From Riptortus pedestris (Eukaryota > Arthropoda > Insecta > Hemiptera > Alydidae): 64,000 nt of DNA. Both the position numbers and the translations under genes were made by a program. The stretch spans positions 106,920,001 through 106,984,000 of the forward strand of contig CM032230.1 of NCBI GenBank assembly GCA_019009955.1, read 5' to 3'. Position 1 is the stretch's first letter, and each line of letters opens with the position of its first letter. Positions 46,217-58,548 of the stretch are shown in pieces. Under the pieces are notes generated by a model. It had not been told where the DNA came from, did not search any database, and saw nothing but the letters and a program-made list of their open reading frames with translations.

Positions 46217-47567
46217 CTGGAAAAAGAAAAAAAAAGAAAAATTAAATAGAAATTAAAGAGAACTGATATATCTTTTATTATAAGTTCAAAAATATCAAAA
46301 CATATCTCTTTTATTATAAGTTGAATAAATAAATGTTTTGGAGCTAATCTTCTTAAACTATTGATGCTCTAAAATTTTCTATATCTAATAATATAGATTT
46401 TTTCATAACTCAAATATTAGAGTTATTCGTACTTTCTTGTTTTCAGCCTTCATTTCAGCCTAATTTTACTCATCAAATTTTTACTTAGATGTAAAGAATA
46501 TACAGTCAGAATAGATCACCGTGAGAAATCTGCTTTGTTTACAGAGCTCCTGTGTTTAAGTAAAACACTAATTCAGCTTCTTTTAAACTTAGCAGGAATA
46601 TTTCTATATTCATAAGATGTGCTGATTACATCAAACTACTCGTTCAAATCACGAGGATAAGTTCTAAAGAAATACATTTTTTTTTTCACTTTCATCTTTC
46701 AAACTCAAACCAAAGAATGGTTGAATTTCTACATTAAAATGGGTGGGTCCAAGTCACATTCAACTACATTGAACACTTTTTCTAGTACATCTTGGTCTGC
46801 AATAATAAAATCACTATTAAATTCTTATATATTCTTCTCAATAGTCATATAGTTCATCCCAATTTCGTTATCACTAAATATGACCTACATTTCACTTGAT
46901 CTATAAACACTTTACTATAAGATGTCATATCAGTCCTTCCCAATTTAGTGTCTTCATCAACTTTCAAACAATTCCTTTAGTCAATTTCTCCTTTTTTTCC
47001 TCTCAACTCAAGAGGCATACACATATATGTTAGCCTTGGGTATTTTCAGTGAATTCCTGTCCCTATTATTTAACAGAATTACAAACAACCTTTCTGTTTA
47101 CATTATTTCTTAATATTTTGCCAAAAATATTGATTTGCCATGGCAAGCTGGCAAAGAGTTAATGAAATTAACTCTATCTAACTCACTAAACATTATGTTA
47201 AGTAATTATTCATCAATTCATGGCTTATAGCTCAAAAATATAATACCACTTTAAAAGAAAAACAAAAAAATATGACGAAATATATTTGTAAATCTATATG
47301 TGTATACAAAATTATATCTTATAAGTTAGGAAAATTAGCAGACCAGTAACAACAAATTTAATCAACTATAACTATTACCTGTAAAAGGACACCAGAGTGA
47401 GCATCTACATTGGGCCATGGGTTCTTAACTTTGCCTGTCTCCATGAGTATTGGGGGAACAACTTTGTACACTTGAGCAACAAGCTGCAACAAATAACAAA
47501 AAAAAATGGTAAAATATAAATTAGTTAAATGTTCAAAGGTGTTTTAAGATCTACGGGCATCAAAATG

Positions 47568-47644
<77 letters not shown>

Positions 47645-50600
47645 TTGGTCCGAGGATTAGGTCTTACCACGTGGTCTATGGAAGTATTGTACTTCCTAAA
47701 GAAAAATTTACTCAAATTGTTCAAACTATCACAACAGATTGATTTCTTTAAATATTGGTCATAGAATTACATTGACGGCAGTAATAGTTTGATGTTAACA
47801 ACACTGTACTGTAAATCAAGATTTCAACCAAACTGATTTCATTCGATTTAAAACACAGCTGACATACGAGTTTAAGAACAAAGACAATTAGTAAATAAAA
47901 ACAAAAAGAAGCCTTAGAAGGGGAAAAAAGTAATTAACTGAAAATTTACCTTGAACAACGGATCATTAGGGAGATGCTTTTGAGCAAATTCTCGTTGGCA
48001 GGTATATCGTGGATCAGTCTTCCTGAGAACAGCATGACCATAACCAGGAATAACCTGTCCTGACTTCAAGGTCTTCAAACAATACTCCTTTACTTTGTCG
48101 TCAGGAACATTTTCTCCAAGTTCCTTCATCATTTTTGTCAAGAAAACAAGCACCTTAAAAAAAAGAAATAAATTATAAGTTAATAAATAGCAAATGATAT
48201 GAATGTGTATATTAAGATTATATTATTAGGCCCATGTTATACTAGCCAGTCAGAAAATAGATTCAAGCTCTTGAGTAATACAATCAAAAGCCAATAACAC
48301 AGAAATATTCATCAAAAAGATTAAAATGAATCCAAAAGCGAGTCTTATCATAAATTGGCTGCTCCCGTCAGCATTCAATACTATGAAGAAATAAATAAAA
48401 AATTTGCTTCTAAAAGTCAAATGGGACTCAACTGAGCGTGTTTAAGTTATACTTAATATAATTTGAAAACAAATAATTATAACTACACAAAAAGAGACAA
48501 AGAGCTTTGTAGCACACGTTTTTAGAGCAAAACTTCGCGAGAAATAAATAAATTAATTACAAATGCCAAATTTATGCTGCAATGGCTTGTTAGGAATGCT
48601 ACTTACAAAAAAACGCTAATTGTAAAATTATACTTGAATTATATAAAATGAACTTTTCGCTAATATTAACGCATGCTATTGTCTATTCAATAAATTATCC
48701 AGTGGGTTTTATGTTATGATTTAAAATATTTTCAAATCATTTTTAGCAAATTTCTCTTCAACTATTGAAGTTGTACTAATGACGCGATTTTCGAAAAATT
48801 TCCACAAATGTCCATTGGCCCTACCTACGAGGTAATAAATATCCATATATCCATTCAAAATTATATACCACAATCTTTTTTTGACGATACCAAACTCGAT
48901 ATTTAAACTTTTTATGTAAAACTAAAGATCAAGTTTGTTACCAGCCGAAATCAGACCAGTGGGAGGGGGAATTTTGAAAATTTGAAATATCTGTATTATT
49001 ATAAAAAATTGGATAAAAAAATTGTAAAGAACCAATCTTAAAGTAAATTTAATTCCCTACATACGTATTTTCTCTATCTTCAAAATTAGCCAAAATATTT
49101 GCATTTTTTATTTTCCGGTAAACCTGCAGTACTTCGGTAGTACTCATGTCACATAAACAATATACTGTTATAAAATGAACCACTTCATTCAAAGCTTAAA
49201 TATCAAATATTGCTTTCAACAAATACTTACTACACGAGATACTTACAAATAAATTGTGTCAATTAATATTTCATGTTCATAACTCTAAAATGTTTATTAG
49301 ATCAATACCATATTCAATACTTGAGCATTTTACAAGGTTATATTAGGTAATGACTGAAATCAGCCTTAGAGGGGGAAAACTGAAAATTTGAAATATTTGG
49401 ATTACTATGAGTTGGACCGAAAAAGATTATATAACCAATGTTTTTGAAATTTTAATTTTCTACAATTATTGTTAAATACATTTTTTTCTTATCTGAAATA
49501 TTGAGCGAGTTCTATGTATTTTTGCTTTCAGCCTTAATAGACCCCTACTTATAATTGTCTGTTTGTGCTATAAGTACTGAGTACATTCCAAAATCTGTTA
49601 AAAGCTTCTTACTATGAGATAAATAGTGTGAATAGATGTACAGTGTGTCACACCAGCACGTGAGAATTCTGCTTAGTTTATGCAGACTTATTTCATAATC
49701 TACAAAGGTATTTACTCATACTGAAACCATTCATTTCAATTTAATTAATAATATATACACATTATGTCATTTAAATATATTACCTCTTGATTAGCAAGAC
49801 CATGGAGAGGTCCAGCAAGTCCGTTAAGCCCAGCACCAAATGAGAGATACGGGTCGGAAAGTGCTGATCCAACAAGATGGACAGTATGGGCAGAAACATT
49901 ACCACCTTCATGGTCACTAAAAGAGGGTAAGATAAATAATTTCAAAAAGAGAATATAACTTTTTGTAACGAAAAATGGCACAAAATTGTCAATTTATGAC
50001 AAAATTAAAGTTATGGATGTTAAGTTTTCCAAAAACATTATAATTATAAGACATAACACCCACAACAAATAAAAGTATAAAACAAATGAAAAAGCCTTGA
50101 TAAATTACAATGCAATCTCTGTAATTTCGGATTACTGAAAAGTTCGGATTATTGAATGTTTTTGGAAAAATTTACATGAAGACACAATTTTACATATTAT
50201 TGTATTATTAATTATTGTTATTTTTATTTACATAAAGATGTTCATATTTTAATTAAAGTTGAATTTACAAATTACAGATTAAAAAAGGACAAAAAAGTTT
50301 ACATAGTTTTAAAAATTAATTTGATTTTGAGTTTGGAATTTTTGAAAGCCCGAGGCTTTTTTGATTTTCCAATGACAAGCAATTGAAGCTTATGGCTGCA
50401 TTAGCACAAGGCATGAAAGTTATCCTTTCTTTTGATATCTTTCAACCTGGGACTTGAGCTTCATTTTTTTTGAGCAAAATTCGCGTCAGGCAGTAGTCTC
50501 CCAAAAATGCCACTCTCATCTGAATTGTAAATCTCTACACGGACAGCTCTATTGCTGCACTGCCACAAGATAATTTATCTCCAGCTATAACAAGGTAATG

Positions 50601-53600
50601 AATGCCGAATCATTTTTTGAATTTATCAAACCAGCCATCACTCACTTTGAAATCAGTTACATCTGGATAGATTTTTGTTTGGAAGAATTTGGCTTTCTCC
50701 ATCAAAATAGGGCCTGAAAGAGGCGTGTGATGAGATAGTTATTGTAAAAACTCCCCATGAACTGCATCTTCTGCCTCTTTTGGATACCTTCCCTCAAAGT
50801 AGATGATGCATATGAAAGAATTTTCTTATGATTTTTTTTTTTTTTCAAGTCAGAGATCTTTAGCTTACTAACATTAAACTCACGGGCCAAATTAGAAGAA
50901 TCCCTACGGTCGAGGCACAGTAAGATGGTGCACTTATCATTTTATCCCAATGGTTTATGCTTACTTTCATTACCCATTGCACAACAATATGTAATAACCA
51001 CTTGGAAAGAAAAATTAATACTGACTAAATTCTGTCAAAGGTGGTGGTAGTTCATCAAAAATTAGAGCAAGTATAGACAAATTTCCTCTCCCCACACTTT
51101 CCAATTTTAAGCATTACCTCCAACTGTTTCTAAAAAAAAGGGACTTATTTGTTTTTTCTCACTAGGCCAGTTCGATTTCTGGAGTGATTAAAGAAGTTCA
51201 GACTATGTAGATTGCACTGAATTAACAAAGTTTGATTATGGAGATTGCACTGTACTGGCAATTGATGTCATTTGATAACAATGCTCAGACACTCTACCTT
51301 GAAACAGCACTAAGTGTGGAAGGGTGGCTGAGAGAAAAATGTTTGAGCTAGCCTGATAATATAAACCAGATGCATAATTGACAACTTACTCTCTTGGAGC
51401 AGGTACTAGTTTTAATCATGAATCAAATATTTATTTCAATAAAATTAAAAATAGTGATAAGTACTGATCTTCTTTCTATAACAATATCAAAGTAAACATA
51501 GTAATACAAACTTTATTTTCCATGTAACTATTCTATTTAATCAAAATAATTCTTTAATTTGTTCAAACTAATACACAAGTATTTTAAAATGTGATTTATT
51601 TAATTAAGATTTGAAAAAAATAAGCTTATGAGTTTATTTGCCTCTATACGAGTATATGGACATTCCACTTCACAATATTTATTTTGTTTCCATTGGAAAA
51701 ACAGCACTTGGGCATTAATCAAAAATGAAGTTTGTCACTAGGAAATTCTAGCGATAAACATCATAACAGTGCACCTTGTAACCAGAATACATTTTTATAA
51801 AATATATCTGTACATTTAGAATACAAAAAAGACTAATAATCTATTATATTAAATTAATTTGAAGTTATAACCAGACCTGTGAATAGTAAGGTATAATCTC
51901 ATCAATTCTGTGAATTCATTGGAATCAAATCCGAGCATGCGAGTGAAGTTTTCAGACCAATCTTTATTTGCATCTATAGCTCCAATACCTTTGCCATCTT
52001 GATAGGTGTTTCTGTAGATCATAGCTGCTATTACTGGCAGTTTTGCAATGAGATTCATAGAATCCTCATAGACATGCTAAAAAAAAAATTTTTCAATTAA
52101 TAACAGAACTAGTTCATAATATTAACTAATATTATTCTTATAATCATATATAATTTAAATAGTAATATTAACTAATTCTCAAAAAAAATATTACCTAAAG
52201 TATGCCTATAATACTAAAAAGCTTTCTTAAAAAAAAAAAAATCAACCAAGAATTAAGTTTATAATCCAACATACTAAGATTCCAAGCCCACTCTCACACC
52301 CAAACACATGTATACACACACACACACACACACACACCAGAGTTGGGCAAAATGTAACTAGAACTACTAACTGTTAACTAAAACTACTTTGGTTTGATTG
52401 TAGTTACAACTACTAATTGTAGTTAGTAGTTAACAGTGGGCAACTACATTTTCATTTGTTTTGTTTCTTTATAAATCAACTCATAACAATATGTAATAAA
52501 TAAAAACACACATCTGAAATTAAAGTCTGCAAAAAGAAGCTATAAATGCTTAAATTGATATCAATATTTGCTTCCACGTTTCCTTTCCTCCATATATCTA
52601 ATATTTTATATACATTACTAGTGAAATATTCGATATTTAAATTTTACTCTATTTCACAATGAAACTAATTACAGAAGTAAATTTGCATATGTAAAGTAGA
52701 ATTATTACCTCCCAGTATTCAGTTTTCTTTATTCCTCTATTATAAGCTTCAAGAAATTTGCTCTCTGTATTGCAGGCAGTGACAGCAGCTGAGAACTGGG
52801 ACATAGGATGCACTTTTTGAGCAGGAAGGTTATTAAGGAGATTTACAACATGAGGTGGTAGTTCAGCACGCTGAGCCCATTGTTTTGAAAGCCAGTCAAC
52901 CTTTAAAACAATAAATGTTAACGACTGAATTGAATAACAATTATCTTATATAAGAAATACTCTTATAAATAATCAACCTAACCAAAACTAAGATGTATCA
53001 CTCGTTTGAGCTCAAGATCTGAGTAAAGCCTAGACATTTCTGCAATTCATTTACACTGATTATTACAGTCAGTAATCGAAAGATGCAATTTCTTTTGTCC
53101 ATCATTTTTAGAACAGGTCTATTCAATTGATATAGGAAACCCCAGTGCACAGAGCAATCCCTAGGTGTTATAATGGTTTATTTCTGTTGCTTGCTTTGCA
53201 ACCTTACTGTGAAGAGATTAAGCAAAGATCTCAGCTTCATATATAGAATCTTTATGCGATTGGTTTCAGAGAATTGGTTATTCTGAAAATTATTTCAGCC
53301 ATTTCCATTTCATACTAAGAAATGAGTCCGTTATTATTTATAGTTATAACCACATAATTAAAATTATTTTAAAGCTGGAAGTTATTTATTAAGTATTATT
53401 AGAGACACTTTAAGTAAAACATTAAAATATAATTATCACAAGTATAATAAAAATATCATAAAGCAGAACAAACATATTATGAATAATTAAATCATTATGA
53501 TAAATGGTGGAATAAGTAAAAAAACTTGATAGCAACATACTGCAAAAAACCGCTAATGTCAAATTTTGAAATCAGTCACTTTTGAAATAAAGTAGTTAAA

Positions 53601-55975
53601 ATAAATAATAATAGAATTTCAAGAAAAATAATATGACAGAAACAAATATTTTAGTTATTTTGAAAATATTATTCTAAGCACAAATTGAATAAGTTTTGGT
53701 TACTAGTATTAACTCCCATTAATTATTCAAGCCATAATGTCATGGCTATGTGATATGAATATTATTCTCGGCATTGAAATTTAATTGACTGATTATAAGA
53801 CATTAAAAAAATTATACAAGGTAATCCTATTCTCAAGGAATTTATTTTCCCCCCTTGTGAGTTTAGGCTACATGCCAAGAATTCAGTCAAACAAAACATG
53901 ATGCACAAGTTCATTAAAAGAAAATAGACTAAAGGGTATTTTTTTTAAATTTATTATCAGCATCATAAAATTACCTTAATAATAGGGATGATAATTTATA
54001 ATATTGATAACAAAAGAACAACGTTGAATATTAACAGAATAGATAGTAGTATACAAGGGTGAACTCAAAGAAACACTATTTACTAACATTTGCTCTAAAT
54101 CTAATAAAATGTTACCCAAAGTTTTTAAAATAAATTTGCTCAAGTAATAGGTGGTTTTATTTTTTAATGATGATTATAATTGAGCTAATAAATAAAATGG
54201 CACCATTTATGTGGGCACTTATATGAATCAAGCAAGATGTGAAGTACATTGTTGTAGTTACCATAAAGACATGCTAATGCCAATCATTCATTATAAAGAA
54301 TGGCACTAACAATTTATATAATAACCTGTAATAGATTGTTATTAACATTAAATTACTATATTTTTCTGATTAATCAGTAACACATCTCTCGATAGGTATA
54401 TTTCTACACTTGAATGCCATAACTATTGCAATTCAGGCAATTGAAAACAACAGATATACAAATTTGAAATAATAATCTCAATGACTCTCTCACATGAACC
54501 ATGTGATCACTGTATAAACACTACAGAAAATATCAAATAATGCTCCTTATCTCTAAGGAAAATTAGATACTATTTTACACCTACGAGTAGTCTGGGTCTG
54601 AGAAAAATATATATGCAGTTTTCCTCATTCTTTTGGGTTTCATAAATACATTTATTATGCTTTGTTTTGCATATCTCCGTTTGCTAAGAGACTAAACCTT
54701 CAAACTAAGTTTATACATTAGAAAAAAAAGAAAACGAAATACTTCATTGAAAATAGATTTTACCTCATTTAATGCATTGCAGCTTTAGAAAATCCTTATT
54801 ATTTTTTACAAAGGCATTGTTTATTGTAATTCATAAGGTACTAGATGTGGGAGAACATATCATGGAAACAGATCTTCTTTCTCTCCAAGTGCAAACATAC
54901 CATACAGAATAGATGCTAGTGTTATGAAGACCTAGCACCTCATAATGGCTTGAAAGGCTTTGAAGAAATAAATATCTTCGTGGAAAGACTTCCTGTTCAT
55001 CAGATCGGTTTCCCAAATTGTTTATTGAAATTTATTAGTTTGACATTTTTATTAGAACACTATTAAATAATAATGACAGAATCAACATTTGGTATTCCCT
55101 AAGAATTTATAAGTTTAAGTGTAAATAATTGAAGGGTTCAGGTCTTAAAGGTTAAAAGTTCGGGATTAAGAGTTTAATTCAGGGAATGCATACTTTTGAG
55201 TGTTTAGAAGGGACTGTAATTAAAATGCTAATTTGACTAATTTCAAATAAAGTATCTCAAAAATAAAAAACAATAAAATCTATTCCCAATGAAATACATC
55301 CCCATTATGGCAGCAAACTCTTTCACTTTTAGGTAGAATATCTCACACGCTTAATGTGATATTTTTACAAATTTCACCAAAAAAGTAATCTTTTCTTAGG
55401 GCAAACATTTACATGTAAACAAATAGATGTTTATAATATTCATTTAAAAACTTTATTTCACAATAATACTTGTACAAAAGGATGAACTACCAAAAAAGGT
55501 GCAATTCATAAAGTTAAAAAATATAAATTATTACCTGTGCTTTAGTAGGAACATCACCGGTAACTAGGAGCCAGAAAAGACCCTCAGGAAGGGGCTCCTT
55601 TCCACCTTCTGCCTTTGGGAGGAGTTTCTGGCATTCGGGGATTGAGTAGCCACGGAACCTAATACCTTCATTAGGATCAAGGACAGAAGTCTCCCATACT
55701 AAGCCCTTAATACCTCTCATACCACCATACATCTTAAAAAAACAGGAACATAGTAATTTCTCATTACAATCTGCAAATAAATTAGTAAAAAATTGCATAT
55801 AACTAGTTCTTACCATATCAACAGTAACATCTCCAACTTTTGTTGATCCGTGGCTCTTCCTAAAATTTTTTACTCGTTCAATCTCTTTGGGAATTTTATT
55901 GGCAAGAATACCTTTTAAATCTGTCGATTCGGTAGCAAGTCCACGTCGGACAATAGTATTTACAGCAGGTAACAC
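46049..55975 (-). CDS. CS: Citrate synthase, mitochondrial (exons 2-9; first coding exon not found)
   Basis: Condenses acetyl-CoA with oxaloacetate to citrate in the mitochondrial matrix, the entry step of the TCA cycle. Eight exons with consensus GT-AG junctions join in phase: 55975-55814, 55732-55535, 52900-52709, 52076-51877, 49916-49784, 48153-47950, 47483-47379, 46216-46049, giving 453 residues to a TAA stop. The conserved catalytic residues are visible: His in GPLHGLANQ (residue 289 of this partial protein), His in PGYGHAVLR (335) and Asp in NVDAHSG (390). The spacings of 46 and 55 equal those of pig His274, His320 and Asp375. Residues 1-15 ([15 protein letters not shown]) look like the end of a mitochondrial presequence. 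The first exon here begins right after an acceptor (TTTTAG) with GTG, so an upstream exon with the Met is needed; the family length of about 465 suggests it adds only some 10-20 codons. The identity is certain; the missing exon is the main gap. Confidence 0.97.
46405..46562 (-). mobile_element. HINE 5'-end fragment in citrate synthase intron 8
   Basis: GAGTTATTCGTACTTTCTTG, TTTTCAGCCTTCATTTCAGC, CACCGTGAGAAATCTGCTTT and GTTTACAGAGCTCCTGTG match the 5' end of minus-oriented copies (compare 27795-27959 and 60170-60349). Confidence 0.65.
47379..47483 (-). CDS. CS: Citrate synthase exon 8 with catalytic Asp
   Basis: Thirty-five codons, [18 protein letters not shown] to GVLLQ, with the catalytic Asp in [11 protein letters not shown]. 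The acceptor is TTTGTTGCAG and the donor CAG|GTAATAG. A 70-base poly(A) run lies in the intron just upstream of it (47570-47639). Confidence 0.96.
47570..47639. repeat. 70-base poly(A) run in intron
   Basis: Uninterrupted A from 47570 to 47639, between exons 7 and 8. Length is likely approximate, because such runs are error-prone in assembly. It may mark a retrocopy tail, but no body is recognisable next to it. Confidence 0.9.
47950..48153 (-). CDS. CS: Citrate synthase exon 7 with second catalytic His
   Basis: Sixty-eight codons, [15 protein letters not shown] to LPNDPLFK. It contains the oxaloacetate-binding and catalytic block [20 protein letters not shown]. The acceptor is TTTTTAAG and the donor AAG|GTAAAT. 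Confidence 0.96.
48743..49685 (-). mobile_element. Full-length HINE-like repeat in citrate synthase intron 6
   Basis: The left end, TTAGCAAATTTCTCTTCAAC, is a decayed 3' terminus, followed by ACGCGATTTTCGAAAAATTT and a very short AT tract. Module one is CTAAAGATCAAGTTTGTTAC; module two is ATCAGCCTTAGAGGGGG and GGATTACTATGAGTTGGACC. The right end, CACGTGAGAATTCTGCTTAG, is the 5' terminus. Old copy (many changes), 943 bp. Confidence 0.75.
49784..49916 (-). CDS. CS: Citrate synthase exon 6 with first catalytic His
   Basis: One base completes the split serine codon, then 44 codons follow from [11 protein letters not shown] to HGLANQE. It contains the family signature around catalytic His (GPLHGLANQ). 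The acceptor is CTTTTAG and the donor GAG|GTAATA. Confidence 0.96.
50108..51252 (-). mobile_element. Tigger/pogo transposon in citrate synthase intron 5
   Basis: Imperfect terminal inverted repeats (left CAATGCAATCTCTGTAATTT; right, read inward, CAGTGCAATCTCCATAATCA) flanked by TA on both sides (50106-50107 and 51253-51254). Contains a pogo-type transposase remnant on the minus strand. Confidence 0.85.
50340..50960 (-). pseudogene. Tigger-like transposase remnant
   Basis: Minus-strand pieces in order: [19 protein letters not shown] (DNA-binding helix-turn-helix), [34 protein letters not shown] (CENP-B-type domain), [32 protein letters not shown] (first catalytic Asp) and [14 protein letters not shown]. 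Frame changes and stops occur throughout, and the rest of the catalytic domain is missing. Confidence 0.88.
51877..52076 (-). CDS. CS: Citrate synthase exon 5
   Basis: Two hundred bases, [14 protein letters not shown] to LYLTIH plus two bases (AG) of a serine codon split across the intron. The acceptor is TTAG; the donor GTCTGG is weak but agrees with the phase of the next exon. It contains the [15 protein letters not shown] block. Confidence 0.95.
52309..52455 (+). repeat. (CA)n and a hAT-like terminal fragment
   Basis: A (CA)n tract (about 52315-52336) runs into CAGAGTTGGGCAAAATGTAA, the CAG-G-TGGGCAA start typical of many hAT elements. Then come inverted copies of TAGTAGTTAACAGT-like sequence (ACTAACTGTTAACTA and TAGTTAGTAGTTAACAG), ending near GGGCAACTAC. 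Probably a hAT MITE or solo end. Confidence 0.55.
52709..52900 (-). CDS. CS: Citrate synthase exon 4
   Basis: Sixty-four codons, [18 protein letters not shown] to KKTEYWE. The acceptor is TTTTAAAG and the donor GAG|GTAATA. It contains the conserved [12 protein letters not shown] block. It follows the largest intron seen (52901-55534, 2.6 kb). Confidence 0.96.
52901..55534 (-). other. Large citrate synthase intron
   Basis: 2.6 kb of AT-rich sequence between exons 3 and 4. I see no repeat or coding segment that I can name. Confidence 0.8.
55535..55732 (-). CDS. CS: Citrate synthase exon 3
   Basis: Sixty-six codons starting [10 protein letters not shown] and ending VPTKAQ. The acceptor is TTTTTTTAAG and the donor GTAATA. 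It carries the [11 protein letters not shown] segment typical of eukaryotic citrate synthase. An 81-bp intron separates it from exon 2; a reading frame runs through that intron, but the splice sites and homology exclude it from the protein. Confidence 0.96.
55814..55975 (-). CDS. CS: Citrate synthase exon 2 (first one visible)
   Basis: Fifty-four codons ending ...VGDVTVDM. The acceptor is TTTTAG before GTG TTA CCT; the donor after GATATG is GTAAGA. It encodes the end of the transit peptide and the N-terminal helix region ([20 protein letters not shown]). Phase 0 at both ends. Confidence 0.93.
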
Positions 55976-56621
55976 CTAAAACCAAAAAAAAAAAGTTTAG
56001 TTGTTTTAATAAGAAAAAGCCTGGTCAGTATAACTCTTAATAGAATAGAAACTGTTATGTGGGTATAAATTACTGGGAACTTGATCGTAAGATAAAATAA
56101 TTAAAATTTTAAAAACAATTAAGAATTAAACAAATAAGTTTAAGAAGGAAACAACTTTTTTTATAAGCTTAATGGGACTTCAATACTTTTGAAATATGCT
56201 ATTTATTAAAATATTTAAAGCAGTTACTGAATAATAATAGCTAAGCAAATAATTTATTCAAGTAAAGAATGTCTTTTTTTATTATAAAAATACATAACTT
56301 TCTCCACATAATTTCCTATTTGGTTACAACAGAATTTTTGTTTAGTTTTCCAAAATGACAGCCATTTGGAACCATTTCATGTTTGTTCTCATTCATTCAT
56401 TATTAGTAGAAACTGTAATACAAAAAATATTGTTGTTGTTTTTTTAATTTTTAATAACAGAGCACACTGATATATTACATATTATACTATCAGAGTCTGG
56501 AACTCTTACCAAATTTGGGTCTTTAATTGAGAGTTTATTATTATTGTAACACAAATTATGAGTAAATAGATGATTTTTCAATAATTATTCATCCTATTGT
56601 TGAAGATATTATATTATTTTA

Positions 56622-56812
56622 TTTATTTACGTCCATTTTATGCTACTACAGAAAATCGGGATGGGTTATCTATGGTATCCACCCTTATCTAGCCAGGATG
56701 GAACTATGGAAATAATTTAATGAGTATCACTAAATAAATTGCCCAAGTGAGAATGGAACCCTCAACTCAAGGCATGCCAAATTGTTTAAAACTAACACGT
56801 TAAATGAACCCC
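56622..56812 (-). mobile_element. SINE copy, diverged
   Basis: TTATTTACGTCCATTTTATG, GGGATGGGTTATCTATGG, CTAGCCAGGATGG and CACTAAATAAATTGCCCA follow the minus-oriented family order, ending near AGAATGGAACCCTCAA (B-box side). Confidence 0.65.
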
Positions 56813-58048
56813 ATATTTATTATAATTTTTATAACAAAAAGCTGAGATAGACTATTAGATTGTAAGGGGTAAATGAAGAAACACTGGATTAACTAGAAAG
56901 CTTTAAATTCGATGGACCTCATTAAAAAGGAGATGGTCATATGGATCGAACCATTGTAGTGGAGTGAATGTTTGCCTATGTCAGAAATAGCTTCTTCAAC
57001 AAAAGATAACTAAAGAATGAAACAAAGATAAACAACTATCCATCAATGTTCCTGTATGTTCCTACATATTCTAAGCTCTAAATACATCATCCTCAGACTA
57101 TTTAAGTGGGGAAAAAAAGGAAAAGAATGTAACAACGAAAAACTAGTATCAGCATATTCATATTATTTTTTTTTCAGAGTGACTTGTTAGTTTTGGACTA
57201 GATTCGATCCCGTATTCTCCTGCTCTGTAACACAGCAAGCAATCTTGTCAATTGAACAACTGAGTCCATCAATCATAGGAGAGAAAAGAATGGCTTTACA
57301 TTCCGAACACCATTTCGAACTAGAAATACAATGTATAAATATTATCAGCCAATGAAATTTTCTCTGAAATGACTGCAGAAGAAAAGAAAAAATGCTAAGG
57401 ATAAATAGGTACATAATATACGTACTAGAATTTATATTACTTAACTAACAAACAATATACAATAAGGGTCTGTATATTTTTCTACAAGTGAAATTAATTT
57501 ATTTTACAAAATAAGGAAGCTAGTGTTCATTACAACTGTTTAGCCATTGATTGTCAGAACATTAAGGATTATGGGTTACTTTCTTCAATGTATCTTAGTT
57601 CTTTAGTTTTAAATCCATATACGATAAAACCTTATCTTTCATACCAATATATCACAATGTAAACATCATTCATGGCAAATAAAAAGAAAATGTTGTATCA
57701 GTTTAGCTTAATGAGTACTATAAACCAAGATAATCAAGGCAATGAAAACACCCTCTGAGAAACTGGACCTCTGTTTTTTGTAAGGCTTCAAATTAAATTT
57801 TGTAACTACACAAAAACCAATCAATTACAATTTTTAAAATGACCTCAAACCCCTAATTTGATTTAATGGAGACTAAAGCTATTAATTAAGTTAATATGCA
57901 TGATACTATCAGAGACTAGAAATTTGGGCCATAAATTGGATCCATTTTAAGTTTTTAATTCATATTGCACACAAATAAATAATTTTGAATGTACAAATTC
58001 CCATTTAAGTTTCGATTTTTCAATAATTATAAGTCATATTTCTGATTT

Positions 58049-58069
58049 AAAAAAAAAAAATAAAAAAAA

Positions 58070-58124
<55 letters not shown>
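58049..58124. repeat. Poly(A)-rich run
   Basis: 76 bases of A with two interrupting T near its start. Confidence 0.9.
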
Positions 58125-58125
<1 letters not shown>

Positions 58126-58548
58126 CAAATGGATCCATTACCCTTTCTACTTTTGTTGCTCTAGATTTTGTAAAGATGTTCACCCTCATATCTAAAATAT
58201 ATCACAGGTACATGGCAAAAAAAAAAAAGTCAGCACACCCAGCAGCTGAAATATTAGCGAATTATCGAGGGTGCCAAGGACTTAGAGGATATATAGGTTT
58301 GCATTGAGTCATATACCTTCAATTACTGTCATATGATAAGAAAGTTTACTAAAATTATATAATGACTGTCAACTGGAGTTGGCCAAGTATAAAGGAATAT
58401 AGATCAATATTTAATTTAAGTTTAAATAGAAAATTCAATAGCTTTATGTTTGTGTGTGATTAATTAACTTAGAACTCTATAAATTAAAAAAATAAAAAAT
58501 TATTCCACTTTCAATGATAATCGACATTCCATTTGAAAGTAATGACAT

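Larger units (their letters stand above)
55976..58545. other. Upstream of visible citrate synthase exons (presumed intron 1)
   Basis: Should hold intron 1, and possibly exon 1 and the promoter further right. No short open segment with Met, presequence-like residues and a phase-0 donor could be picked with confidence. It contains a diverged SINE at about 56622-56812 and a poly(A) run at 58049-58124. Confidence 0.4.

Noticed and set aside
55733..55813. Continuous open frame joining citrate synthase exons 2 and 3
   Set aside because: The 81-bp stretch has consensus donor and acceptor, is AT-rich, and reading through would insert residues into the conserved VDM-MYGGMRG block.
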